Assembly (NCBI RefSeq): GCF_001579845.1
Contig: NZ_CP007440.1
Coordinates: 1,802,001 to 1,866,000 of the forward strand
Direction of reading: 5' to 3'
DNA from: Rhodoplanes sp. Z2-YC6860
GTDB taxonomy: Bacteria; Pseudomonadota; Alphaproteobacteria; Rhizobiales; Xanthobacteraceae
Length of the DNA: 64,000 bases
Shown here one piece after another: positions 53,011-62,163 of the stretch (positions within the stretch are counted from its first letter, which is position 1; the number at the start of each line of letters is the position of its first letter). The position numbers were made by a program, and so were the translations under genes. The notes below the pieces were generated by a model, which saw nothing but the letters and a program-made list of their open reading frames with translations, searched no databases and was not told where the DNA came from.

Positions 53011-54363
53011 TTAACGTGGCGCGACCGTGGCGACAGTGCGCTCCAACATTCCGCGCACGCATCGGGCGGTGTCCGACCATCGGGTCGCCCGATATTTTGC
53101 GCGGATCGCGTCCTCTCTTTGCGTCAGCGACTCCGGGCGGTCGATATAGCTGGCGAGTTTGCCGGCCAGCATCTCCGGATCGTGAGCGTCGATGACGTCA
53201 ACCAGATCGGGCGCGATTTCGGCGAGCCCGCCGCAGGTTGTCGCGAGACAGACCTTGCCGCGCGCCAAGGCCTCCGCCACAGGCAGGCCGTAACCCTCGC
53301 CGAGGCTCGGGTAAACAGTGAGCCAGGCATGGCGATACAGCACCTCGAGATCACCGTCGCTGACGCCGGTGAGCCGCATCACCCGATGACCGAAGCTCTG
53401 CGGCTGCGCCAGCAACTGCGCCGTCGCGGCATCGGGCGCGCCATCGCCGGCCAGCAGCAACCATGGGGTTCGCTCGCCGAACCGCGACCACAGCCGCTGC
53501 CACGCAAGCAGCAGCAGGCGATGATTTTTGCGCGGGATGAGGGTCGAAACGAACAGCGCATAGGTCCGCTTCACCAAGTCATGGATATCCTCGCGTTCAG
53601 AGACCGTGGCGGCGGCGATACCCGTGTCGGGCACATCGGCCAGCCGGCACACGGATGTCGCGCCTCGCACGGCCCAGCCCGCATGAGCACGCAACTCCTG
53701 GAGCGTGTTTTCGGAATTGCAGACGACGGCGCTGCAGAGCGGCAGGAAGCCTTCAATGCCGCGGCGGAACTGCTCGCTATGATACGGCGCCGTCCACCGC
53801 GGATGCGACAACAGCATCACGTCGTGGACGAACGCCGCGACGATTGCTCCCCCTGACCGCGCCATCGCCGCCATCTGTGGCGCATAGCCGCCGAGCCAGA
53901 ACGAACCCGGTGCGAACAGACAATCACCCGGACTGAATTGAGCCGGCTTGAGTTGCAGGCCGGCGCGACGCGCCCAACCCAGGAAAAGCGTCACGCCGTT
54001 CAATCGGGGGAACATCGCAAAGCGCAGCGGCCGCGGCAGCGAACTGATCATTCCTTTCCTCAGTCCGGAGCGCAACGACTGCGCCTGCCATACGCTGTTC
54101 TCGTAGTGACGCTTCAGCGCCGGGAAGAACGCGGACAGGGTGCTGCCGAATGCCTCCGGCCCGGCCCAGAGGGGCCGCCGCCAAACCGGGTCCCAGAGCA
54201 GAAGCCGCACCTCGGCAAAGCTCTCGCCTCGTTCGCGGATCAGGGCGTCAGCAAGCCCCAGGATCACGCGGCTGATTCCGATCGGATGGTTGACCAGGTT
54301 GAATTGACCAAACAGCTCATTGATGTCGATCCAGAGCACACCCGGTTTGGTCGTTGGCGGCAT
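53011..54363 (-). CDS. Group 1 (GT4-like) glycosyltransferase
   Basis: A 450-residue GT-B glycosyltransferase from ATG 54363 (MPPTTKPGVLW), chosen because the fold begins with VLWIDINELFGQFNLVNHPI. The C-terminal donor domain has LFVSTLIPRKNHRLLLLAWQ and the nucleotide-sugar motif VYPSLGEGYGLPVAEALARG, with the paired Glu. It would add a sugar from a nucleotide donor to a polysaccharide or lipid. It lies 125 bp downstream of the LysR-GAF regulator on the same strand. Confidence 0.88.
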   Translation of the reverse strand: MPPTTKPGVLWIDINELFGQFNLVNHPIGISRVILGLADALIRERGESFAEVRLLLWDPVWRRPLWAGPEAFGSTLSAFFPALKRHYENSVWQAQSLRSGLRKGMISSLPRPLRFAMFPRLNGVTLFLGWARRAGLQLKPAQFSPGDCLFAPGSFWLGGYAPQMAAMARSGGAIVAAFVHDVMLLSHPRWTAPYHSEQFRRGIEGFLPLCSAVVCNSENTLQELRAHAGWAVRGATSVCRLADVPDTGIAAATVSEREDIHDLVKRTYALFVSTLIPRKNHRLLLLAWQRLWSRFGERTPWLLLAGDGAPDAATAQLLAQPQSFGHRVMRLTGVSDGDLEVLYRHAWLTVYPSLGEGYGLPVAEALARGKVCLATTCGGLAEIAPDLVDVIDAHDPEMLAGKLASYIDRPESLTQREDAIRAKYRATRWSDTARCVRGMLERTVATVAPR

Positions 54364-54488
54364 CGGTCGGAATGGCGTTGCGGGTGACGGGATCTCGATC
54401 ACACGATCAGCACGATGCAGGTGGAGATGGTCAAGGCCATTCACGGCACGGACCAAGCCGCCGTCAAGCGCAGCGCAGACAGCGCCTG

Positions 54489-55844
54489 CTAAGTGCCGGT
54501 ATCCGACAAGGGGACGCTGTCGTCGGATAGCGGACGCAGCATCATGATGGCAGCCGTGCTGGCGATGGTTGAGGCAATGTCGACATCGTGCGGCGTCGCT
54601 TTGCGCGGATTCTTGAAATAGAGCGAAAAGGCGCCGAGGACACGTCCATCCGTGGCCGTGATTGGAAACGACCAGCAGGCCCGATAATCAAACTCCCTGG
54701 CCAATCCAAGCCAGGGCTTCCAGCCTGGCTCCTCGAGCACATCGGGCGTGAGAACGGGGTGTCGCATCGCCGCGGCCAAGCCGCAGGCCAACGATGTTGG
54801 GCCGATCGGGAAGTTGTCGACCTGTATGGCATAGGCCTCAGGCATTCCAATGATGTGGTGCAGCCCGGCATCGTCGGCGTTGTAAAACGCCGCCCTGGTG
54901 TCCCCTCCGAGGTGCTCAACCGCGGTGCGGACCAGTATGCCGAGCGAGTCGGCCAGTGTCGGGTTCGGAGCCGACGGAGGCCGCGCTGGTTTCGCGGAGC
55001 CTCCTCGTGCGCTGCGCTCGATGCACGACACGAGTTTCGCGATGATTTCGCCATCGAACTCGCGGGACGCGCGGACACAAACATGGATGGGCGAGAGCTT
55101 CGGCAGGAACGTGTCGCGGCACACTTTCAGATCCGGCGGAACGTCCCGCGCCACCAGAGCGAAATAGCCGAGCTTGGCGTGGATCGCTTCCATCACGGAA
55201 TTCAAATCGCTGGCCACGACCTTGACGGCATAACCGATATTCGCGCGGTCAAAAGCCGTCCGTGCAACCTCGTCGCCGACCGAGCCGGGGCAGCTCAGCC
55301 ACGGCACCTTCGCGCCGGCAGGTATCGCAAGGTCGGGAGCGGACACCCACTCCATAGGCTCCGTCCACGACTTCACCGCATCTGGCACGGGATGAGTCGC
55401 CAGCTGGACGATCACATCAAGATGACCCGCGTCGTAGCGCTTTTCGATATTCTCTGAACGATCGAAACAGAATTGGACGTCGGACAAGCCCTCGTCACGG
55501 CAGCAGGACACCAGCTCTCTCAACAAGCTGCTGCCATACATGGAAGACAGACCCAGGCGGGGGCCGCGGCCGTCCGTTGCGAGGATCTGGTCATTGATTG
55601 CGATCAGTCTGCGAGCCTGCTCACTGACCGTCTGACCGCGTTCGGTCAACGTGATGTGGGCCACGCCCTTCACGAACAGATTGTCGCCCAGGATGGACTC
55701 GAGCCGCTTCACCTGAGCGCTGATGGCCGATTGCGTGAGGCCGAGCGCCGCCGCAGCCTTGGTGAAGCTTCCCGTTTCCAGGATTGTCACGAAGGCGCGC
55801 AGCGCCTCGATGGGCAGATTTAGCGCTTCATGCCGCCGCTGCAT
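54489..55844 (-). CDS. LysR-type regulator with C-terminal GAF domain
   Basis: A 451-residue protein, about 150 longer than a usual LysR. Residues about 8-70 are the winged HTH (LRAFVTILETGSFTKAAAAL, then GLTQSAISAQVKRLE). Residues about 90-290 are the periplasmic-binding-like ligand domain. From about 305 to 440 comes a GAF domain of the sensor-kinase type: FYNADDAGLHHIIGMPEAYA, LEEPGWKPWLGLAREFDYRA and CWSFPITATDGRVLGAFSLY. It is a single frame with no internal stop. I know no described LysR of this layout. It is upstream of a glycosyltransferase gene. Confidence 0.9.
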   Translation of the reverse strand: MQRRHEALNLPIEALRAFVTILETGSFTKAAAALGLTQSAISAQVKRLESILGDNLFVKGVAHITLTERGQTVSEQARRLIAINDQILATDGRGPRLGLSSMYGSSLLRELVSCCRDEGLSDVQFCFDRSENIEKRYDAGHLDVIVQLATHPVPDAVKSWTEPMEWVSAPDLAIPAGAKVPWLSCPGSVGDEVARTAFDRANIGYAVKVVASDLNSVMEAIHAKLGYFALVARDVPPDLKVCRDTFLPKLSPIHVCVRASREFDGEIIAKLVSCIERSARGGSAKPARPPSAPNPTLADSLGILVRTAVEHLGGDTRAAFYNADDAGLHHIIGMPEAYAIQVDNFPIGPTSLACGLAAAMRHPVLTPDVLEEPGWKPWLGLAREFDYRACWSFPITATDGRVLGAFSLYFKNPRKATPHDVDIASTIASTAAIMMLRPLSDDSVPLSDTGT

Positions 55845-56016
55845 CGGTAGCCCATCTTTCCAGATGGAACTTTATACGATCGCCCCGCTTTGGCTTTTTT
55901 TAATCGCTTATCAAAATCATTTATTGTCGATATTGATGGATCACAAAATTTATATGTAATGATGCGAACAGAACGCAAACGGCGTTGCGCCGAACAGTGG
56001 GCGACAGGGCAGTGGC

Positions 56017-58329
56017 TCAGCCGGCTTTCGCGGCCTGAAGCAGCTCCCGCACCTTTGTTGCCAGCGTCTCGACCGCGTAGGGCTTGATGATCACGTGCAC
56101 GTCGGGGTCCAGCACGCCGTGATGCACGATGGCATTGCGCGTGTAGCCGGTGGTGAACAGCACGGGGAGGCCGGGCCGGCGCGCCTTGACCTCACCCGCG
56201 AGCACCCGCCCGTTCATCCCGGGCATCACCACGTCGGTGATCATCAGCGCGATGTCCGGGCGGGCGTCGATCTGGCCGAGTGCCTGGATGCCGTTTTCGG
56301 CTTCGATCGTCGTGTAGCCGAGCTCGGCCAGCATTTCGATCACGACCTTGCGCACTTCGGCGTCGTCCTCGACCACCAGGAGAGTTTCGTTATTGCCGAC
56401 GACCGCGGCATCGCCGCCGCGCACCGTCCGCCGCTGCGCGAGGTCGGCATCGCCGAAATGGCGCGGTAGGTAGAGCTTCACCGTGGTGCCCTGGCCGGGT
56501 TCGCTGTAGATCGCGATGTGCCCTCCTGACTGCTTGATGAAGCCGTGAACCTGGCTGAGCCCGAGGCCCGTGCCCTGGCCGGCCGGCTTGGTGGTGAAGA
56601 ACGGATCGATGGCCCGCGCGATGACGTCGGCGGTCATGCCCGAGCCGGTGTCGGCGACCGCGACCATCACATATTGGCCGGCGCTGACGTCGGGGCGGGT
56701 CGCCGCATAAGCGTCGTCGAGCGCTGCGTTTGCGGTCTCGATGGTGAGCTTGCCGCCGCCGGGCATGGCGTCGCGGGCATTGACCGCGAGATTGATGATT
56801 GCGTTTTCGAGGCCCGAATTGTCCGCGAAGCAGCGCCACAGCCCGCCCGCCAGCACGGTCTCGATGTGGATGCTTTCCGGGATCGTGCGGCGCAGGATCT
56901 CGCCCATGCCGGCAATCAGCTTGTTGCCGTCCATCACCTCCGGCGCGAGCGGCTGCTGCCGGGAGAACGCCAGTAGCCGCGACGTCAGATTGGCAGCGCG
57001 CTCGGCGCCGTCGATCGCGGCGTTGACGAATTTGTCGACGTCGGTGTCGCCGCGCTGCAGCCGCCGCTGCAACAGGCGAAGCGCGCCGAGCACCACCGAC
57101 AACATGTTGTTGAAGTCGTGGGCGATGCCGCCGGTGAGCTGGCCGATCGCCTCGATCTTCTGCATCTGCACGAGCTGCGCCTCGGTCTCCATGCGCCGTT
57201 TGACTTCGGCGGTGAGCTTGGTGTTGCTCTGCGACAGCTCAAAGGTGCGCTCGGCGACCTGGGTCTCCAGGCTCGAGGTGAGGCTCCGCAGCGTCATCGA
57301 GGTGCGCGCCAGGATGTCGCCGATGACGTTGAACTCCTTGACGTTGGATTGCAGCGGCTCGATCACGGCGCCGCGACCGAGCGCGCTTGCCGCGCTGGAG
57401 AGTTCGCCGATCGACAGATCGAGCGAGCGGGCGACCAGAAAGGCCAGGAAGAACGACAGCGCCGCGAGCACGATGGCGATGATCAGGAGCTGCGTCAGCG
57501 TCTCCCACAAAGGAGTCGCAAGCATGCTCACCGGCAGTCCGACGGCGACGGCCCATTGGCTCTTCGGCGCGTATTGCACTGTCGTGATCAGCGGAATGCC
57601 TTCGAGCGACGTGTTGCGCAGCACCCCGGTGCCGCCGCTTTTCATGTGCTCGATCAGCCTGGGCACCAGCGGCTTGCCCGCATACTGCTCGTTGCCATGC
57701 GAGCGCGCCATGTGGACGCCGTTGCGGTCGACGATGGAGATGATCCAGTCGTCGGGCACGCCGGGCTCCTGCATCACCGGCGCGAAGTCCTTGGCGTACA
57801 GCGTGGCGGAGAGCGCATAGCGCACCGCGCCATCGACGATGACCGGCACGCCGATCGCGGCCAGCAGGCGGTTGCTGGATTTGCCTTGGAACACTTCCGT
57901 GATGACGGTTCGGCGTTCGGAAAACACCTTGGCCAGCAAATTCGGAAAGTTGGTGCCGAGCGGCGTGCCTTCCGGCACGAGCGTGTTCATGAGCTGGCGG
58001 CCGCCCGATCCGACAAGCACGAAATCGCGGCCGGTGTCCGCCGCCGTGCGTCGCGCCCGCTTCTCGAAGTCCGCAAGGTTACCGGTTTGCAGGAATGCGG
58101 AGCCCGACAGCGCCAGCACCGCAGCCTCGGCGGTGGCGAATTGGCTGTCGATGCCGCGCGCGATCGCCCGCGTGCTGTCGACCAGCCCCCGCTCGGCGCG
58201 TGCCCGTTCGTTGTCGGCAAAGCGTTTGAGCAGCAAGCCCGAAAAAACGACCGCCGGCAGCACGCCAGCAATGGCGATCAGGAACAGGATGGTCCGGAAC
58301 GAAAAGGCCGGACTGCGGAATGCTGCCAT
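56017..58329 (-). CDS. Hybrid sensor histidine kinase with dCache-like sensor and receiver
   Basis: A 770-residue membrane kinase from ATG 58329 (MAAFRSPAFS). Two helices (about residues 10-30 and 280-305) enclose an extracellular sensor of about 250 residues that resembles a double Cache domain (STRAIARGIDSQFATAEAAV to WAVAVGLPVSMLATPLW). A coiled linker leads to the H box QLTGGIAHDFNNMLSVVLGA with the phosphorylated His, then ATPase boxes (NLAVNARDAMPGGGKLTIET, GTGLGLSQVHGF). The C-terminal receiver has VVEDDAEVRK and LMITDVVMPGMNGR with the Asp. No separate response regulator is adjacent. Confidence 0.92.
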   Translation of the reverse strand: MAAFRSPAFSFRTILFLIAIAGVLPAVVFSGLLLKRFADNERARAERGLVDSTRAIARGIDSQFATAEAAVLALSGSAFLQTGNLADFEKRARRTAADTGRDFVLVGSGGRQLMNTLVPEGTPLGTNFPNLLAKVFSERRTVITEVFQGKSSNRLLAAIGVPVIVDGAVRYALSATLYAKDFAPVMQEPGVPDDWIISIVDRNGVHMARSHGNEQYAGKPLVPRLIEHMKSGGTGVLRNTSLEGIPLITTVQYAPKSQWAVAVGLPVSMLATPLWETLTQLLIIAIVLAALSFFLAFLVARSLDLSIGELSSAASALGRGAVIEPLQSNVKEFNVIGDILARTSMTLRSLTSSLETQVAERTFELSQSNTKLTAEVKRRMETEAQLVQMQKIEAIGQLTGGIAHDFNNMLSVVLGALRLLQRRLQRGDTDVDKFVNAAIDGAERAANLTSRLLAFSRQQPLAPEVMDGNKLIAGMGEILRRTIPESIHIETVLAGGLWRCFADNSGLENAIINLAVNARDAMPGGGKLTIETANAALDDAYAATRPDVSAGQYVMVAVADTGSGMTADVIARAIDPFFTTKPAGQGTGLGLSQVHGFIKQSGGHIAIYSEPGQGTTVKLYLPRHFGDADLAQRRTVRGGDAAVVGNNETLLVVEDDAEVRKVVIEMLAELGYTTIEAENGIQALGQIDARPDIALMITDVVMPGMNGRVLAGEVKARRPGLPVLFTTGYTRNAIVHHGVLDPDVHVIIKPYAVETLATKVRELLQAAKAG

Positions 58330-58530
58330 CGGGTCGGAAATTTCGTTCCGGGATTCGCGATTGATCGGAAGGATACCAAGCAGGCCGCGGTTTTGAAAAC
58401 GAAACCGGCCTGATTCCATGGGCCGTTGGCCCACTTGCCGAAGCAGCAAACTCCGTGTTTATGGTTGGCAGGGCAGGGGTTGCATTGCGTCCGGCTTACG
58501 CTTCCGGACTGTCGGCGAGGGAAATCAGCC

Positions 58531-59124
58531 ATGACACTGCTTCGGCTCCTTTTGGGCATCAAATTTGCGCTTCTTTTTGTGCTTGCGTCGCCACAGGCCT
58601 TCGCTCAGGGCCGCGATGGTGGCGATCAGCCGGGCTACGTCCCCAATTCGGCAGACGAGCAGCTCGATCCGAAATGGCAGAAGACAGTGGTGTTCTATCG
58701 CACCACGGAAGCGCCGGGCACGATCATCGTCCAGACCAGCGAGCGGTATCTGTATGTGGTGCAGCCCGGTGGCCGCGCCCTGCGCTACGGGATCGGCGTC
58801 GGCCGTGACGGCTTCCAGTGGCAGGGGCTCTTGAAGATCACCCGCAAGCAGGAATGGCCGGATTGGACGCCGCCAGAAGAGATGATCCAGCGCCAGCCCT
58901 ATCTGCCGCGCTGGATGGCCGGCGGTCCGGGCAATCCGCTCGGCGCCCGCGCGCTCTATCTGGGCACCACGGTCTACCGCATTCACGGCACCAACCAGCC
59001 GCAGACCATCGGCACCCAAGTGTCGTCCGGCTGCTTCCGTTTGACCAATCCGGACGTGACCGATCTGTTCGAGCGCATTCCGGTCGGCACCAAGGTCGTG
59101 GTCCGGCAGCGTCCGGAAGTCTGA
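58531..59124 (+). CDS. L,D-transpeptidase (YkuD family), short copy
   Basis: A 197-residue secreted L,D-transpeptidase. The signal peptide is RLLLGIKFALLFVLASPQAF. EAPGTIIVQTSERYLYVVQP begins the YkuD domain, with YRIHGTNQPQTIGTQVSSGC and Cys168. The core (GQ..EWPDWTPP.EM..RQP.LP.WMAGGP.NPLGARA) closely matches the copy at 7083-7877, but this one lacks the long variable N-terminal region. It begins 26 bp before the AapJ-like gene and may be co-transcribed with it. Confidence 0.93.
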   Translation: MTLLRLLLGIKFALLFVLASPQAFAQGRDGGDQPGYVPNSADEQLDPKWQKTVVFYRTTEAPGTIIVQTSERYLYVVQPGGRALRYGIGVGRDGFQWQGLLKITRKQEWPDWTPPEEMIQRQPYLPRWMAGGPGNPLGARALYLGTTVYRIHGTNQPQTIGTQVSSGCFRLTNPDVTDLFERIPVGTKVVVRQRPEV

Positions 59125-59149
59125 TCGTCGTTCTGCGGGGGAGGGGCCT

Positions 59150-60202
59150 ATGGCCAGATTCATCGGGCGTAATTTCACGACCGGTCTTCTGATCGGCATT
59201 ATCATCGCCATCGGTGTCGGGATCGCGGCCTATGCCTACGAGCGCTACGACACCAAGACGCTGAACCGCACGGTGCGGCGCGACGCGGTCTATTGCGGCG
59301 TCAACACCGGGCTGCCGGGCTTCTCGGCGCAGGACGACAAGGGCAACTGGACCGGCTTCGACGTCGACTTCTGCCGCGCCATTGCGGCGGCGATCTTCGA
59401 CGACCCGAAGAAGGTGAAGTTCGTGCCGCTCGACGCCAAGGAGCGGTTCGAGGAGCTCGGCAAGCGCAAGATCGACGTGCTGGCGCGCAACTCGAGCTGG
59501 ACCATGTCGCGCGAGACCGAATACTACCTGCAGTTCGCCGGTGTCTCGTATTACGACGGCCAGGGCTTCATGACGCCGCGCTCGGGCAACAAGCAGTCGG
59601 CGCTGGAGCTCGACGGCAGCAAGGTCTGCGTGCAGGACGAGACCACCACGAAGCTCAACCTCGCCGATTACTTCCGCGCCAACAACATGAAGTACGAGGA
59701 GAAGAAGTTCGGCAACATCGACGACATGTTCAAGGCTTATGCGACGGGCCAGTGCGATGTGCTGACCTCCGATGTGTCGCAGCTCTACGCGCTGCGGCTC
59801 AAGCTCGAAAAGCCCAACGAGCATGACATCCTGGCCGACGTGATCTCCAAGGAGCCGCTCGCTCCGGTGGTTCGCCAGAAGGACGACGACTGGTACCTCC
59901 TGGTGAAGTGGACGCTGTTCGCGCTGATCAACGCCGAAGAGCTGGGTATCAACTCCAAGAACATCGACGAGGCGATGAAGTCGAAGAAGCCGGACGTGAT
60001 GCGCTTCGTCGGCGCCGAAGGCGACTATGGCGAATGGCTCGGCCTCGAAAAGAACTGGGCGGCCCGCATCATCCGCCACGTCGGCAATTACGGCGAGATC
60101 TATGAGCGCAACGTCGGCTCGGGCTCCAAGCTTGGCATTCCGCGCGGCCTGAACCAGCTTTGGAGCAACGGCGGCATCCTCTACGCACCGCCGATCCGCT
60201 GA
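59150..60202 (+). CDS. AapJ-like amino-acid-binding protein with N-terminal anchor
   Basis: A 350-residue family 3 solute-binding protein of the general L-amino-acid (AapJ/BztA) type. The N-terminal TTGLLIGIIIAIGVGIAAYA looks like an uncleaved membrane helix. The binding domain contains VYCGVNTGLPGFSAQDDKGN and GFDVDFCRAIAAAIFDDPKK, later RNSSWTMSRETEYYLQFAGV. IPRGLNQLWSNGGILYAPPI closes it, as in AapJ. No AapQMP permease or ATPase genes are next to it in the window. It follows the L,D-transpeptidase gene by 25 bp and precedes a strong terminator. Confidence 0.9.
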   Translation: MARFIGRNFTTGLLIGIIIAIGVGIAAYAYERYDTKTLNRTVRRDAVYCGVNTGLPGFSAQDDKGNWTGFDVDFCRAIAAAIFDDPKKVKFVPLDAKERFEELGKRKIDVLARNSSWTMSRETEYYLQFAGVSYYDGQGFMTPRSGNKQSALELDGSKVCVQDETTTKLNLADYFRANNMKYEEKKFGNIDDMFKAYATGQCDVLTSDVSQLYALRLKLEKPNEHDILADVISKEPLAPVVRQKDDDWYLLVKWTLFALINAEELGINSKNIDEAMKSKKPDVMRFVGAEGDYGEWLGLEKNWAARIIRHVGNYGEIYERNVGSGSKLGIPRGLNQLWSNGGILYAPPIR

Positions 60203-60227
60203 CGCCTGCGCGGGGCATTTGACGCAA

Positions 60228-60263
60228 AATGAAAGGGCGGCCGCAGGGCCGCCCTTTTCATTT
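60228..60263 (+). terminator. Intrinsic terminator after the AapJ-like gene
   Basis: GAAAGGGCGGCC pairs with GGCCGCCCTTTTC across a GCAG loop, with T-rich sequence beyond. It ends about 25 bp after the stop codon and 20 bp before the convergent small gene, so it may serve both. Confidence 0.85.
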
Positions 60264-60283
60264 CAAACTCACGCCAGTCCAGA

Positions 60284-60634
60284 TCAGCCGACGCAACGTC
60301 CCGCGATATGCGCCATCGAAGGCACGGTCACCGGGCTGAACGACGACTCGCAGCCGTCCATGAGCGTGCGCTTGTCGCTCTGCTCGCGGATCGGGCGGGC
60401 CGGGTTCTTGACGGTCTCGACCGGCACCTTGCGGGCGATGCTTCGCGGCGCTGCGAACAAGTCGCCCTTTGCGGCCCGGTTGACCTGCTGGCTCGGTATC
60501 GGGCTTGGCGACACGGCGCTGATGGCCTGGGCCAGTGGGAAGGCCAGCACCAGGGCGGCCGCGATTGCGGCGCACAAGAACTTGACGTTCGACTTTCGAC
60601 TTAACCGGCTGGGGGCCAGAACACTCAGGGCCAT
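60284..60634 (-). CDS. Secreted hypothetical protein
   Basis: A 116-residue product with a signal-like segment (SNVKFLCAAIAAALVLAFPL), then a basic linker and a short conserved-looking end: KRTLMDGCESSFSPVTVPSM, AHIAGRCVG, with two cysteines that can pair. It is rich in Arg and Lys in the middle. I recall similar short proteins in Bradyrhizobium relatives, of unknown function. It is divergent from the MFS gene, 228 bp away. Confidence 0.7.
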   Translation of the reverse strand: MALSVLAPSRLSRKSNVKFLCAAIAAALVLAFPLAQAISAVSPSPIPSQQVNRAAKGDLFAAPRSIARKVPVETVKNPARPIREQSDKRTLMDGCESSFSPVTVPSMAHIAGRCVG

Positions 60635-60862
60635 GCGATCCTCCGACCACGTCGCCTGGCCCGGATCCCCGTTCCAGGCAGGATTTCAGACCCCCGCCCC
60701 ATATCGCGGTATCAACGTCCGCCGAAAAGAGCCGTTCCGGACTCACACGGAAATTTTACGGGTCCCATTTGGGAACGCCGTTTGCCCAGGATTTGCTCGA
60801 CCGAGCCAGGGTTTTGCTATGGTTCCGGGCACGACTCGTCCCAGCCGGATGTCTCCTCCGAA

Positions 60863-62158
60863 ATGCCTTTGCTCCGCCACCCTTCGGCCCATTCCTGGGG
60901 CGCGCTCGCCCCGTTCCGGGTCCGCAGCTACCGTTACCAATGGCCCGCGGACCTTGTGACGTCCTGGGCGTTCGAAATGGAGACACTCATCCTCGGTTGG
61001 TACATGCTGGTCGAGACCAACTCCGTGGTGATGCTCACGATCTTCGGCGCGCTGCTCTATGTCGGCACGCTGATCGCGCCGCTGATCGGCGTCTTGAGCG
61101 ATCGCGTCGGCCATCGCGTGATGCTGACCGGGATGCGATCGGCTTACGCGCTGGTCGCGGGCACGCTGACGACGCTCGCCTTCACCGGCACGCTCAGGCC
61201 CGCGATCGTGCTGGTGCTGGCCTTTTTCACCGGACTTCTTCGACCATCCGACATGGGGCTGCGCGGCGCGATGATCGCCGACACCATGCCGCCCGGCACG
61301 CTTACGGCCGCGATGGGCATTTCCCGCACCACCACCGACACCGCGCGCATCTTCGGCGCGCTGACCGGCGCAGGACTGTTTGCGGCGATCGGCATCGGGC
61401 CGAGTTATATCGCCATCACCGCGATCTACGTGGTCGGCGCGATCCTGACCTGGAATGCTGTGGTGCCCGACGCGGCACGGGAGGTGCATCAGTCGAAGGA
61501 CCCCGGGCCAGAGCTCTCGCCATGGCGCGAGCTCTGGGAGGGCATGGTGCTGGTCTGGAACACGCCCAGGCTGCTCGCCATCGTGTGGTACGCGTTCCTG
61601 TTCAACTTCGCGGTGTTCCCGCTGACCAACGGCCTCATGCCTTATGCCGCCAAGGACATATTCCTCACCGACCAGAAGGGCCTCGGCTATCTGGTGGCGA
61701 GCGTCGCGCTCGGCGCTTTCATCGGCTCGCTCGGCATGACGCGCTCCGGCATGCGGACCGAGCTCGCCCAGATCATGATCGTCGCCGCGGTGATCTGGCA
61801 CATTCTGGTGCTGGTCTTCGCGCAGACGCACACGCTCGAAGCCGGCGCCGCCATGCTGGTGCTGTGCGGCTTCGCGCAAAGCCTCACGATGGTGAGCCAC
61901 ACCGTGATCCTGCTCAGCGCTTCGGATCACCGCTACCGCGGCCGCATCATGGGCGTGCGGATGCTGGCGATCTACAGCTTGCCGCTCGGCCTGCTCGTCG
62001 CCGGCGGCCTGATCAATCTCATCGGCTACCGTGCCACGGCTTCGTGCTATGCGATCGTGGGACTTGCCTTCACGGTGCTGATCGCGGTGCGCTGGCGCGC
62101 GTCGCTGTGGCAGGCGCGCACCTTCGCCGAGGCGCCGGCGGCCGGCGTGGGGGGCTGA
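60863..62158 (+). CDS. MFS transporter of the peptidase/ATP-grasp operon
   Basis: A 431-residue transporter from ATG 60863 (MPLLRHPSAH). About twelve helices are visible: MLTIFGALLYVGTLIAPLIG with LSDRVGHRVML (the loop 2-3 motif), and FFTGLLRPSDMGLRGAMIAD. The EnterobactinS/MFS_3-like pattern is typical of exporters of peptide-like or siderophore molecules, but the cargo is not known here. Its stop is five bases before the start of the metallopeptidase gene, which in turn overlaps an ATP-grasp gene, so the three form one operon. Export of an ATP-grasp product is one possible reading. Confidence 0.85.
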   Translation: MPLLRHPSAHSWGALAPFRVRSYRYQWPADLVTSWAFEMETLILGWYMLVETNSVVMLTIFGALLYVGTLIAPLIGVLSDRVGHRVMLTGMRSAYALVAGTLTTLAFTGTLRPAIVLVLAFFTGLLRPSDMGLRGAMIADTMPPGTLTAAMGISRTTTDTARIFGALTGAGLFAAIGIGPSYIAITAIYVVGAILTWNAVVPDAAREVHQSKDPGPELSPWRELWEGMVLVWNTPRLLAIVWYAFLFNFAVFPLTNGLMPYAAKDIFLTDQKGLGYLVASVALGAFIGSLGMTRSGMRTELAQIMIVAAVIWHILVLVFAQTHTLEAGAAMLVLCGFAQSLTMVSHTVILLSASDHRYRGRIMGVRMLAIYSLPLGLLVAGGLINLIGYRATASCYAIVGLAFTVLIAVRWRASLWQARTFAEAPAAGVGG

Positions 62159-62163
62159 CGCTC

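Noticed and set aside
57118-58413. A 431-codon plus-strand frame.
   Set aside because: It is antisense to the hybrid histidine kinase, whose domains are complete on the other strand.
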